Origin: Cryptomeria japonica
Lineage: Eukaryota > Streptophyta > Pinopsida > Cupressales > Cupressaceae
Assembly (NCBI RefSeq): GCF_030272615.1
Contig: NC_081408.1
Span: 310,885,118-310,949,117 of the forward strand
DNA length: 64,000 nt
Reading direction: 5' to 3'
Positions 53,935-64,000 of the stretch are shown here, piece by piece (the stretch's first letter is position 1; each line of letters opens with the position of its first letter). The translations under genes were made by a program, and so were the position numbers. The notes below the pieces were generated by a model. It was not told the origin of the DNA. It made no database searches and saw only the letters and a program-made list of their open reading frames with translations.

Positions 53935-55522
53935 TGTTGGCATTATGTGAACCAATATGAAGGCATAATGATATTGTATGTTGTCATTGATGTCAATATG
54001 TGACATGATGTGAACCAGCACATGTGACATGTGAGAATAGAGAACCTGCATATATATATATGAACCGATATATATGCCAAAGTGAAGTGGTATATTTGTT
54101 CAAAATGAATCGGCATGTTACGATGAACCAGCATGCAGTTATGGGAATCGGCACATGGAAGCATTGTATGACTATCGGTTGGTAGGTAGTTTCCACTTTA
54201 GGATTTCCGATTGGAGTACCTCAAGCCTATGTAACTCAATCGGTGATCTTTGTGTGATCAGTTAGCAGTATAACGGAGAATAGATCATGTTGCCACATAA
54301 GCCCTATGCACATGAAGGATCTTGCATGAAGAAGACTATCCCTATCTACCTTGGGAATGTGCGAAGTTTGTCAAACAGTGATAACGCATGATGGGTTATC
54401 AGCCGCCATGAAATCGGTGGATAATGGATCATGGAGAATGTCTTGAGATTGATTCAAGAGTGTTGCATTTAATGCAGTATGATTCAATGGTTAGGGTTGA
54501 ACCATTTGAATTGCTTAACCTAATAGGTTTAGGGTTTAGGGTTTTTGCTACTGACTTGTCTATTTCCTATAAGGTTAATGTTGTGTCTCTTTCTAAGGTT
54601 GTTGGCAAAATTTGTATGTATGTATCCAAAGAAAGTGATACGTAATTCTTGCCAGACCAAAGGAGAGAAGAGATATCTGCAAAGTGAACATGCAGAAGGT
54701 GGAGATGAGCCAAAACGGATCTGCATTAGCATTGATTGCTGTTACCAGATCATTGTAATTCCTATTGATCTTTAACCACTTCAACAGTTGTGAAATCTCT
54801 TAACAGGGTAGCCTTAACCGGCTTGATACAAATCCCTTAACAGGGTAACTTGAAGTTATTGAGTTCTGGGAAGCTATAGAGCTCTGGAGATCCTTTAGCT
54901 ATTGAGTTCTTGAAATCCTCTAACAAGGTAACCCTAATCGGGTTTAACCCTTAACCGGGTATTATAGACATCCCTTAACTGGGTGATCCCTAATAGGATC
55001 AGTTCTTAGCAGAACCTATTGTAATGTCTTTAACCAGACAAGGCTCCTAACAAAGCAGACTTCTAAAGAGTTCAAAAAGTAGCTTTTGGGTATTCATCCC
55101 CACCGTGGTTTTTCCCAGTTGGGTTTCCACGTGAAAAATATGTGTGTCATGTGTGATGCTTTTATCTTGTGATGCTTTGTTATTACCTGTTGAGCATATG
55201 ATGGTTCTGTGTTTTATCCCTGTCTATAAAACATATTGAACTAACTATTGTGAAGATTTGATGATAGTTTACCTATTCATGCATGAGGGTGTAATGGTAC
55301 TATAGTATTGAGCTAAGAGGAAAGCTTAGTGAGTAACTGGTTTATGATTGTTTTAGTTGTTCTAGGTGCTACCGGTTGCACTCTATTTTTACCGGATTCA
55401 TTTCTTGCTAGTCACTTGGAGTATTTGCTGACAAAGCGGTTATGGATAGAATTTTGCCTGTACTGATTCACCCCCCCCTCTCAGTACCGATTTGGTACTA
55501 TTCGTTCATCATTGAGTTATTA
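53935..55522 (+). repeat. 3' LTR of I (1588 bp)
   Basis: It runs TGTTGGCATTATG to GAGTTATTA (CA to TA at the end). It matches 47998-49557 with scattered changes and an extra block near 54960 ('attatagacatcccttaact'). The telomere-like motif is at 54528-54546. Confidence 0.92.
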
Positions 55523-56139
55523 GTAAATAATGTCAAATGGGTAAATAGGTCAGAACCTCTTTTAGGAGTATACAAGATAAATCAAATGATGTTCTTGATC
55601 TTATTCATACTGATTTATGTGGCCCTACTAGAGTTAAAAGTTTTCAAGGTGATAGATATTTCATGCTAATCATCGATGATTATTCTAGAATGATGTGGGT
55701 TACTTTTCTAAAAGAAAAATCTGAAGCATTTGAAAAGTTTAAAATATTTAAGGCTATAGTAGAAACTAAGACTAGATTGAAGATTAAATGTTTGAGGTCA
55801 GATCATGGTGGAGAATTCACATCCGGTGAATTCAATAATTTTTGTGAGAAGCATGGTATAAGAAGACAATTTTTTGCTCCCTGGACACCTTAACAAAATG
55901 GAGTTGTGGAAAGGAAGAATAGAACTATCTTGGATCCTACTAAAACAATGATGATGGAAGCTAGTCTACCTCATATCTATTGGAGAGAAGCAATGAGGAT
56001 AGCGGTTTATACATTGAACAAAGGACATATCAAAGGAGAAACTAGTAAGACACGTTATGAAATATGGTTTGGCAATACACCTACAGTTAAATATTTCATA
56101 ATTTTTGGTAGTAAATGTTATATCAAGAGAGATGATATT
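55523..56139 (+). pseudogene. copia-1 D: integrase core
   Basis: D resumes with 'CQMGK*VRTSFRS' (TAG in the same place as in C). Core motifs 'LIHTDLCGPTRVKS', 'MLIIDDYSRMMWVTFLKEKS', 'LRSDHGGEFTSGEFN' and 'VVERKNRTI' carry the three acidic residues. The C-terminal part 'FGSKCYIKRDDI' is cut at 56139 by J and continues at 61548. A TAA replaces a Gln codon in 'TP*QNG' at about 55891. Confidence 0.9.
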
Positions 56140-56479
56140 GTTATCAATGTTTTGGATGTTGTTGTTTTTCCTGATATCCTTAAATTTTCCAAAGTTTGTA
56201 TTGTTCCTTGTCTGCGAGTCCATGGTTTCTAAGGGTTTAGGGTTTAATAACTTCAAATTCATGTGGTAAAAAAAGCCTTTGTGTCACATTGTTTTCAAAT
56301 CACTTTTGTTTGCCCGTTACCTTTTTCACTTAATTGGAAGGGTCACCGTGTCATCGAATGGGGCCATTTTGAGTTTTAGGCTTGGGCGGGTTCTTATTAA
56401 AATTGAAATGTTTTATATTTTCCTAAAGTCCTAAGTTATTTTCTCTATGAATGTGTCAAGATCTTAAAGGCCGGATAAG

Positions 56480-57010
56480 TTCCATTTGATCTAACGATTG
56501 TTGTGACACCGCAATGGGAAGTCATGTGTTGAATATTCATCATGACTCAATGACAAGCCACTAATGGTGGGGTCGGTCAAACAATTAATGGAGATAGTTA
56601 GTTGTGACAGTTTAGTGGTGGTGGCTAAGTAATGAAGGACCTTAAGGATCAAATGGTTAGGTCATGATCTAACGGTTGTCACTAGACTGCTACGAAGAGA
56701 TGCTCATCCTTTACTCTTCATGAACTAGTGACTGAATGGTGGGCCCGACCAATATGGGCATCCCAGGTGTGTTAAAGGATTGACAAGTCCAGGGGAAATC
56801 AATAGTTGTTGCTAAACTGCAGTGGGAAGATGCTTGACCTTTACTCATTGCGGATCAACAACAAAGAGCAGGTGAGTAATGAAATGATGGGCCCACTTTG
56901 AAGGTTTAAGTGATTAAAAGGTGTGCTGATTTTGCGTGATCTAGTGGTTGTCTTCAGATCACGATGGAAATTCGCTCAATTTTTATTCTTTGTAGATTAG
57001 CAACTGAAAG
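56480..57010 (+). repeat. Diverged tandem repeats in J 5' region
   Basis: Four related units start near 56488, 56666, 56797 and 56937, each with a core like 'gatctaacggttgt', then 'gatgctc..cctttactc', then 'atggtgggccc'. Spacing is about 130-180 bp and similarity is moderate. No coding role is seen. Confidence 0.55.
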
Positions 57011-57348
57011 AAATTGCATGCTAAAAACATCTGTTTGGTCCATTGGAGCAGAAAATTTGAAATTTTAATGGTTTAATTGCAGAATGTGTGGCTCCATTGA
57101 TGGTAATTAATGCTCATTTGCTAGTGGGGTGCTTTCATAAAACATTGTTTTGAGACTTTAATCGCAAAAGGCATTCAAGAAGATTAGAAAAGACAAGGTG
57201 CGTAGTTTCTGTGAATTCTTAGGCATCAAGTAAGTTTCTTTGTGACTGTGCTTTGCAATTCCTGTTTGTATGACATTGTTTGGTGCTAGAAATTTAGAAG
57301 TGGTTATTTGAATAATAATTGAAATAAGGGTAGCCTTAGATTGATAAG

Positions 57349-58565
57349 ATGGAATTGCGAAGAGAATTTAAGGGAAAGATAGATTACCAAGAGAGGGCTA
57401 TTTGTGATAACTTTCAAGAACAATTGGTTCAATCCATGAATAGTGCAACCAAGATAAAGGAACTTCTTCCCAAGTCTCCCTGCCTACAGATTGATGATGG
57501 TTTAATGACAAGGGATGTTGGCTAAGAGATCCCCAAATAGGCATGACAGGTTTGGGTTTGTTCAGGGTAAGGTTTAGTCAATGGAATGCACCTGCTCCTA
57601 CAAATAACATATGGGAATTAGATGTTGGGAAATTGGTGGTCCCTCGGGTTTTCATGGACATTGATTTGTTGACCCAGATTGCAAAAAGTTATGACCCTAT
57701 CACTAGGACTGTGAGGAATGTAAGTGGGGTCCCCCTAATTGAAATTATTGATGATGAACTTAGAAGGGTATTCTGGCTGAATAAAGCCTCAAGTTATTTA
57801 TAACCCATTGATTTTGAAATGCTCAAGAAGGTTTATGATGCCCAAAAGGATCATCTTAGGAATGGGTCATTGAGGGAAATTTTTGCAAAGATAGGAGGAT
57901 TAACATTGGTAGGCCCTAGCACAATGGAGCCTTTCCCTATGAATTTATTGACTTTAAGGGCTAAGGGTATATATTGGTCTCTATGTCAAATTTTCAGAGA
58001 AGATGTAGAGAATGCCATGCCCACTCATTATATGCATATGATGGCACAAATTTTGAACCCGTCTTTAGCAATAGCATATGATTTTGCACCTTATCTTGTA
58101 GATGTCATTCGTGAGGGCTTAATTGGGATAAATAATGCTAATCTGGATAAACATTTTGGGTGGTATTCCATGTTAATGCATATGTTTTTGCTTAAAGGTG
58201 TGGAATATTTTGCAAAAGACATGGACCTACTAAGAGAAAAGGATGGTGAAGACATGCTAGTTCAGTTATGGAGTGCAGATCTGTCTTGGGACAGAGAAGA
58301 TGCTAGCTATTTGAGGTATGATAGATGCTTTGCATATAAGCTTAGAATTGTTCTATTTCAAGAGAAACCTAGGATCCCAAAGGTTCTCCTTGAATTCATT
58401 ATACCTAAGGAGTTTGCAGAGACCATCAAGATTGTGCACAATTGGGGTGACATAATCTTCTATCCTGTTTCCATTGTTTTGAGAGTATATGGTTTTTGGG
58501 GAACCCCATATTTGCTCCCCTATCATGTCCCCTTGAAGATTGGTATCGCTGAGATTATAAGGTAG
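57349..58565 (+). pseudogene. J ORF, first part: unknown globular protein
   Basis: A weak start at ATG 57349 (MELRREFKGKIDYQERAICD) leads to stops at 57523. The main pieces 57543-57803 and 57819-58565 are in one frame, separated by one TAA. Text includes 'WELDVGKLVVPRVFMDIDLL', 'VSGVPLIEIIDDELRRVFWL', 'MMAQILNPSLAIAYDFAPYL' and 'SIVLRVYGFWGTPYLLPYHV'. I do not recognise the family with certainty. It is reminiscent of large unknown ORFs of plant non-autonomous retrotransposons, and in broad layout of F ORF2 (globular start, charged linker, coiled-coil end), but the sequences do not visibly align. Confidence 0.65.
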
Positions 58566-59623
58566 AACCTAAGAAAGCCAAGCTTGTCTTCACTAAGCCC
58601 ATTTTTGCCAAGGTCATTCCCCCTGGAGAGTATGTAATGTATAAGAAATTGGGGTATAATATGGTGATGCCTAGGAGGGATGAAGCTTCTACATCAAAGG
58701 GAAAGAAGCCAATGGAAGATTCTCCTGAGTCACAAGCTTCCCCAAAAAGGCAAAGGTTGGGAAAAGAGGCATAGTTAAGTGAATCCTTGTATTCTCCTTC
58801 TCAATACCCATTACATATAGGTGATGAATAGACAGTTGCTGAGAAATTAATGCAACTGGGAAGCCTAGGGGAGATTTTATTTACTTATAGAGAATTGCAA
58901 GAAGGGATACCAAAAGAGCCAATAGGTGCCAAAATGGACTTGACTGTTGAAGAATTTGTAGGTAGAGAACTGGATCCTATCATTAAGCAGGCCAGTGATG
59001 AATTTTTGGCTAATAACAGTTTTGTGAAGACAAGAGCCTTTCTGCAATTTGTTTGGAGAAAGCATATGGGGTAGTTTAAGGAAAGATGTGAAAAGAGGAA
59101 AGTTGAACAACCCCATAAGGATACATTTGTTGTTGAAGAAGAAATAAAGCACAAAATGCTAAGAGAGTTTGAAAAAATTACCCTTGAGGAAGGGAGAAAA
59201 TTGATTGCAAATGCTGGAGTGTTAATTCTCCCAGAATGGGACATAGCCGATGCAATAGTTTTTGATGATGTAAAGAAGGAGACTAAATCTTTAGAAGGAA
59301 TAACTTACAGTAATGACCATGCAGCCCTTGTAATGTGGTCACTTACAAGAGAAGAAAATAAAAGAAGGAGAGATTCCTTAGAATCTGATTACTCAGGGGG
59401 CATGATTGTAAAGAGAGTCAGGGATATAGGGGTAGTTGAAGTTGCTAGAATGACCTTAGAGTCTGCTAAATTTGGCATGGTAGTGGCTGAAAAGGAGGCC
59501 AAGGAGAAAGATAATCTCCATGTAAAATCAGAGGTAGTCCTAAAGGCTTATAATGAAGCAAAGCTTGAGATAGCTTCTAAAGATAGCACCATTGTAGAGC
59601 TGAAAAGTAAATTGGAAGGATAG
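58566..59623 (+). pseudogene. J ORF, middle part
   Basis: After a frame change the reading continues 'PIFAKVIPPGEYVMYKKLGY', a basic Ser/Lys/Pro stretch with 'SKGKKPMEDSPESQASPKRQ' (possible nuclear signal KRQR), two stops near 58772 and 58828, then 58850-59074 and 59156-59623 ('RELDPIIKQASDEFLANNSF', 'LILPEWDIADAIVFDDVKKE', 'SLTREENKRRRDSLES'). The last 60 codons look coiled-coil ('KEAKEKDNLHVKSEVVLKAY'). Confidence 0.6.
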
Positions 59624-60433
59624 CATAAAAAAGGTGAGTCTTCCCAACTGATGATTGCTTCTTCTCCTGCTAAGCCCCCTCCTTCCAACCCAATTGATGA
59701 ATTCCCTCCTTCTCCCATGACTCCTGGTTTCCAATCAATTGAGAACATTCAAGATGAGACGGAGAAATTGAAGTAGGCTCAAGTAGTTTTTGCAAGCAAA
59801 TATGAGGAGAAGATCAGGGGTAGCATTTTGAAGTTTGCTGATACTATCGGAGCAATAATTGTTTATATTAATATGAAAAGAATATTGACTCTTTTGTGTT
59901 ATTTGAAAGAATATAAGGCTATTTTGGAGCCAATATTGGATAAATGGACTGCCAGAGAGGTGGATTTAGAGTCCATATATTCTTTATCCTAGGAAGAATT
60001 AGGTGTTGATGTCACTATTAAACCTACTTATAAATTAGTAAAAGGTTTGTCCAAGTTTGTAGAGTAAAGAGTCAACATAGAAAAGAGGGAAAACTTATAC
60101 CGAAAAGAGTATGCAAATCAAAAATTTGAATTGTTTCCTAGAGGTTTTGTAAGTATCTGTAAATTGAAAGATAAAGAAGTATGGCTTGGCAAGTTAGGTC
60201 ATAAGTTGTCTCAGAGAATAAATAACATTATGGATATATATTATACTTCTTTATTTATTCAAACCACTGAAGAGATTGAAAAAATAAAATCACATTTTGG
60301 CTTTTTGGAGAAGGAAATTAAAGCAGTTAAGGGAAACGTGGAAAAGTTTGAACAAGCTAAAAGAAGAAAATTGTTAGTTTCTCTTGGCCTGATGATGATA
60401 CATTCAAGGTATGGAAAAGAAAATATGTTGTGA
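59624..60433 (+). pseudogene. J ORF, C-terminal part
   Basis: Same frame as 58850-59623, broken by TAG or TAA near 59621, 59773, 59990 and 60065. The final open piece, 60131-60433, reads 'KLGHKLSQRINNIMDIYYTS' and a coiled coil 'EIEKIKSHFGFLEKEIKAV', ending at TGA 60431. The whole region 57349-60433 would be a protein of about 1,000 codons. Confidence 0.6.
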
Positions 60434-61542
60434 AAGAGAAAAAATCATAGGAAGATCGTATCGACGCTCTAGCATGTGGCAGCTCACAGGCGACCTAAAG
60501 TGGTTAGTTCTTATAACAAATATTTTTGGGGTAACTGGAATTTTGAAGAATTAAAGACACTTGACACCTGATCTGCAAATATTGAGAAGTTAGTTGGTCA
60601 TTTTCCAACTGGATAACTAATTATTTATGCTCCTACTTCAATTGTAATCAATGTAACTTTTGGGGGGAATTATGGTTAGGATAAGAATATTCTTCTAGGG
60701 AAGTCTAAAGCTTGTTGCATCCAATTTTTATAAATGGATACCAAGACTACCTAGAGAGGGATCACAAGAAGTTTGTATCAAAGCTCTGGCAAAATATGTA
60801 TAGGATTTTGTTTTGGCATTTTGGAGGATCATTTTGTGTCTATGTAAAACTTTGACAAGAGAATATTAATATAAAAGAAGAACATTTTTTCGCCCAGATC
60901 TATGTTGTCTTTGTGTCTGTACGCTGGTTATCATTTTGACTAAATGATCTAGGATTATTTAGTTAAAAGATTTGCTAGGAAAAATTATGAGAATGTCTTA
61001 GATTTTTTCCTCAAGGAGGAAAATTAAATATACTCAATTCCTTTTAATTGATAATCAGTAAATTTACATGAATTTGATGACTGGGTCTAGCATAGGTTGA
61101 GAGTTTATATATGTCAGACATATATAGATTCAGTAAATCAAAGTGATGATATGTGTGTGAATTTCTATTGTCAAATTTTCATTTGACTTTTAATGACTCT
61201 AAGGCCCGAATAAGGCATTGGTATGACTTTCTAATGTTCTTGACATTCTTGGTGATCCATTAGAATAAAAATGCATCTTTCATTTATGTTCGGTTGCACT
61301 AAAGTGATAAGGTTTGTAGAAATTTGCATTGGTTTTTTGTAAATCACCTATTAAAATTGTGAGAAAGTAATCACAAAAGGGTATACTTTCCTAAGCTCTA
61401 TTAAGCTTGAAATGTAGGAGGTTTCTTTGTAAACCTTGTTAATTGTTGTCTTGTGCTTCTATTCTCATTGTTCTCTCCTTGTGTGAATAGAGGCTTGAGA
61501 TCTTAGAGAGAAAACAAAGCAATCAGAAATTGAGACCAATAG
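60434..61542 (+). other. 3' part of J, no gene seen
   Basis: AT-rich sequence without a recognisable gene, LTR or tail. It ends 'gagaccaatag' before the D sequence. A short palindromic stretch 'atatatgtcagacatatata' lies at 61111-61130. Confidence 0.5.
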
Positions 61543-61547
61543 ATATC

Positions 61548-62290
61548 ATTGGCAAATTTGATCCTAGATGTGATGAAGGCATATTTCTTGGTTATTCTAA
61601 TGAAAGCAAGGCATATAGATGTTATAACAAGAGATCGTAAAGAATTGTGGAGAGTTCTAATGTCAAAGTAGATGAGCTAAACATAAGTCAAATTAGAGTT
61701 TATGAGAAGGAACCGACAGTGGAAATGATTATATCTGAACTGGTAGCACCTTTACTAGAACAGAGTGTTGAACCAGTTACTCCGGTAGTATCAGAGAATT
61801 CTACAATAACTGAAGAGCAAGGAAGAGGAATAGAGAGTTAGAGGACTCCTAGGTATGTGAGATAGAATCATTCAGAAGATCAGATCATTGGGGATAAGAG
61901 CAATGGAGTGCTGACATGAAGAAGATTGAAAACTAATTAGGTATGTTTAATTTGATAAGTTGAACCGGTATCAGTAATTTAGGCATGTAAAGATGAATAT
62001 TGGTTGAAAGTTATGGAAGAAGAATTAGATTAGATTGAGAAAAATAACACATGGACTTTGGTTCCCTAACCTAAAAATAAAAATGTTATTGGAACTAAAT
62101 GGGTTTTTAGAAATAAATTGAATGACGATGGTCAAGTTATAAGGAATAAGGCTAGATTGGTTTGTAAAGGATATTCTAAGAAGGAAGCAATTTATTATGG
62201 AGAAACTTTTGCACCTATAGCTAGGATTGAAGTTGTAAGATTATTTCTTGCCTATGCTTCTTATAAAAACTACAAGGTTTATTAGATGGA
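61548..62290 (+). pseudogene. copia-1 D: integrase end, linker and start of RT
   Basis: It resumes '[20 protein letters not shown]', then the acidic linker ('VDELNISQIRVYEKEP'), and '[20 protein letters not shown]' of RT. Many TAG or TAA stops lie in the D frame (about 61637, 61840, 61863, 61917, 61940, 62031, 62069), most at positions where sister copies have CAG, CAA or TGG. RT continues directly at 62286. Confidence 0.88.
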
Positions 62291-63500
62291 TGTTAAATGT
62301 GCATTTTTTAATGGGGATCTTGATGAGGAAGTTTATATTGAGAAACATGATGGTTTTTCACTATCAGATTATACAAACATGGTTTGCAGGTTAAGGAAAT
62401 ATTTATATGAATTGAAACAAGCACCTGTAACTTGGTATGCAAGGTTGGATAAATATCTTTTGAAGATTGGTTTTACTAAGGGAAGTGTTGACAATAATTT
62501 ATATTATAAGATCACTAATGATGATATACTGATTATTGAAGTATTTGTTGATGACATTATTTTTGGAGGTGAAGATAAGTTATGCATAGATTTTTCTAAG
62601 AATATGGAGAAGAGTTTGAGATGTCTATGATTGGAGAGATGAAATTTTTCTTAGGTTTACAGATTACTCAGATTGACAAATGTATTTTCATCTGTTAAAC
62701 TAAGTATGCTAAGCAATTGTTGAAGAAATTTTGTATGGGAGATGCTAAATCGGTAAGTACTCCTATTGTTACAAGTGATAAATTGACAAGAAAAGATGTT
62801 TCTGCACCAATAAATCCTACAAGATGCAAATCTATGATTGGAGGTCTGCTTTATTTGACTTAGACTAGGCCTGACATAATGACTTTTGTTTGTATTGTTT
62901 CAAGACTTCAAAGTGATACTAGAGAAAATCATGAGATTGTGGTGAAAAGGATTTTTAGATACTTGCAAGGTACATCAAAATTTGGTTTGTGGTACCCTAA
63001 GGATGATAAATTTACTTTATGTGCATATATAGACATTGATTGGGCTGGAGATGTTGATGACCAAAAAATTACTTTTGTTGGAGCTTTCTTTGTTGGAAAG
63101 AAGTTGGTTTCATGGATCAACAAGAAATAGTCATGTACTTCTTTATCTACAGATGAAGCTGAGTATGTTGTTGCTGCTACTACTAATTGTACACATGTTT
63201 TATGGATGAAGCAAATATTGAAGGATATAGTGGTGGATTGTTATGCACCGGTAGTTATTCATTGTGATAACTTTGTTGCTATTGATATATCAAAGAATCC
63301 TGTATTTAATTATAAAACAAAGCACATATCTATCAAGTAAAACTTTTTGAAGGAAAAGGTGGGAGAAAATGAAGTTAGACTGGTTTATGTGAACACTAAA
63401 GAGCAGATTGCAAATATTTTCACTAAACCTTTGCCCAAGGAATCATTTGAGTACTAGAGAGATAGATTGGGAGTTTTTTCCCCTCTAGTAGAGACTTGAT
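62286..63500 (+). pseudogene. copia-1 D: reverse transcriptase and RNase H
   Basis: Open piece 62286-62630 has 'MDVKCAFFNGDLDEEVYIE' and the catalytic FVDDIIFGGED near 62545-62577. A frameshift at about 62625 and stops follow. RNase H reads 'YIDIDWAGDVDDQKITFVGA', TAG at 63127, 'VIHCDNFVAIDISKNPVFN' and 'NIFTKPLPKESF'. The last residues end at about 63500 ('FSPLVET'). It aligns with A (1-660) and C (28931-30402). Confidence 0.9.
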
Positions 63501-63858
63501 TGATGTAGTCTGGCATCAGTCCGGTATGCATTATCAGAGATACTATTCATTCTGACACTGTTGTGGGGATACTACTTCTTAGGGGTTATAGTTAGCTTTG
63601 TGATTCAGTGGTTTATATTTTTTCTTTGAAATTTTTGTTAGATTTCTGGCATTGATGTCAAAGGGGGAGTGATATTGACGTGAAAATGACAAAGAAAGAA
63701 AAAGAAAAATTCAAAGGGGGAGAGATATTAATAGAGAGATTCAGAGTTGTATGTGGGAGATTGTTGGTTGTCTTCCATTGGGGGAGACTTGTTTGGCATT
63801 TCTTGGTACTTAGATATTTTTCACATCTAGTGTTTCCATCAATGGCAAAGGGGGAGAT
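63501..63858 (+). other. 3' noncoding tail and polypurine tract of copia-1 D
   Basis: No gene. It contains 'caaagggggag' blocks (63658, 63712, 63848) and ends AAAGGGGGAGAT before the LTR at 63859. Confidence 0.82.
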
Positions 63859-64000
63859 TGTTGGCCATTAGGTGGAATTGATTATGTGTTGCATTGATAT
63901 TATGTCATTTGTACCAACACTAGCTGTCTGGATGCTTTACAGGAACCTTTTTGGTCCTGATAGGTTGAGTGGATTCTGGTTGATTTGTATCTGACATGAT
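63859..64000 (+). repeat. 3' LTR of copia-1 D, cut by window end
   Basis: TGTTGGCCATTAGGTGGAAT opens it and it follows the start of the 30808 LTR and of K ('gattatgtgttgcattgat', 'ggatgctttac', 'tggttgatttg'). Only the first 142 bp are in the window, so whether another internal region follows is unknown. Confidence 0.85.

Larger units (their letters stand above)
47998..55522 (+). mobile_element. copia-2 element I, full length, decayed
   Basis: 5' LTR 47998-49557, PBS 49560, gag-pol 49627-53707, polypurine tract 53922, 3' LTR 53935-55522 and a 5-bp target duplication. It is the same family as B. It is inserted in D before the integrase core. The LTRs differ by roughly 5% in the first 100 bp I compared, and by a 25-bp block near 54960 that is present only in the right LTR. 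Confidence 0.93.
56140..61542 (+). mobile_element. Element J: unclassified insertion carrying a large unknown ORF
   Basis: D is intact on both sides: '...CYIKRDDI' before, and '[17 protein letters not shown]' after, so a 5.4-kb insertion is certain. The best flanking duplication is ATATT (56135-56139) against ATATC (61543-61547), one mismatch. I find no LTRs, no terminal inverted repeat, no PBS, no poly-A tail and no polymerase. It may be an unusual DNA transposon, a Helitron-like carrier, or an LTR element that has lost its ends. It holds a decayed plus-strand coding region (57349-60433). Confidence 0.7.

Noticed and set aside
1-64000. Host genes, tRNA, rRNA or CRISPR arrays
   Set aside because: All long frames fall inside retroelements. 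I saw no cloverleaf with T-arm and anticodon arm, no rRNA blocks, and no regular short repeats with unique spacers.

Overview
This 64 kb window is plant nuclear DNA made almost entirely of LTR retrotransposons inserted into one another. I found no host gene, tRNA, rRNA or CRISPR array. The plant origin rests on Ty1/copia elements primed by initiator-Met tRNA, a Tat-like Ty3/gypsy element with two RNase H domains, and TTTAGGG-type telomeric motifs inside LTRs. The size and depth of the repeat nest suggest a very large genome such as a gymnosperm, but nothing here proves a species.

The scaffold is an array of related copia elements ('copia-1', plus strand) in which neighbouring internal regions share single LTRs. 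It runs: internal end of A (1-1066), LTR (1067-2558), element C (PBS 2561 to PPT 30804), LTR (30808-31949), element D (PBS 31952 to PPT 63858), LTR (63859 to window end). C is split after its protease motif by a truncated copia-1 LTR K (3810-4819), then by a minus-strand copia-2 element B (4820-11398), and again by a young minus-strand Ty3/gypsy element (11453-27494). The gypsy element has two 1817-bp LTRs, nearly identical, and 5-bp target duplications.

D is split three times. First, element E (33032-47418, LTRs of 366 bp) sits in gag. E contains F (34473-46087), and F's right LTR contains H (41787-45680, a probable solo LTR), so D>E>F>H is four levels deep. Second, copia-2 element I (47998-55522) sits in the region before integrase. 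Third, element J (56140-61542) sits in the integrase/RT linker. D resumes in homologous sequence after each insertion.

Only the gypsy element keeps long open frames: Gag, protease, a G-patch-like domain, RT and two RNases H in one 2025-codon ORF, then integrase behind one in-frame TAA and broken by one TGA. The copia copies are pseudogenes, most of whose stops could come from C-to-T change. The most unusual content is in F and J. F has a gag-like region with several zinc knuckles followed by a roughly 1,090-codon unknown ORF with a Lys/Glu-rich coiled-coil middle, and no polymerase. J carries a decayed unknown protein of about 1,000 codons and has no recognisable terminal repeats. Both are candidates for undescribed non-autonomous or cargo-carrying elements.
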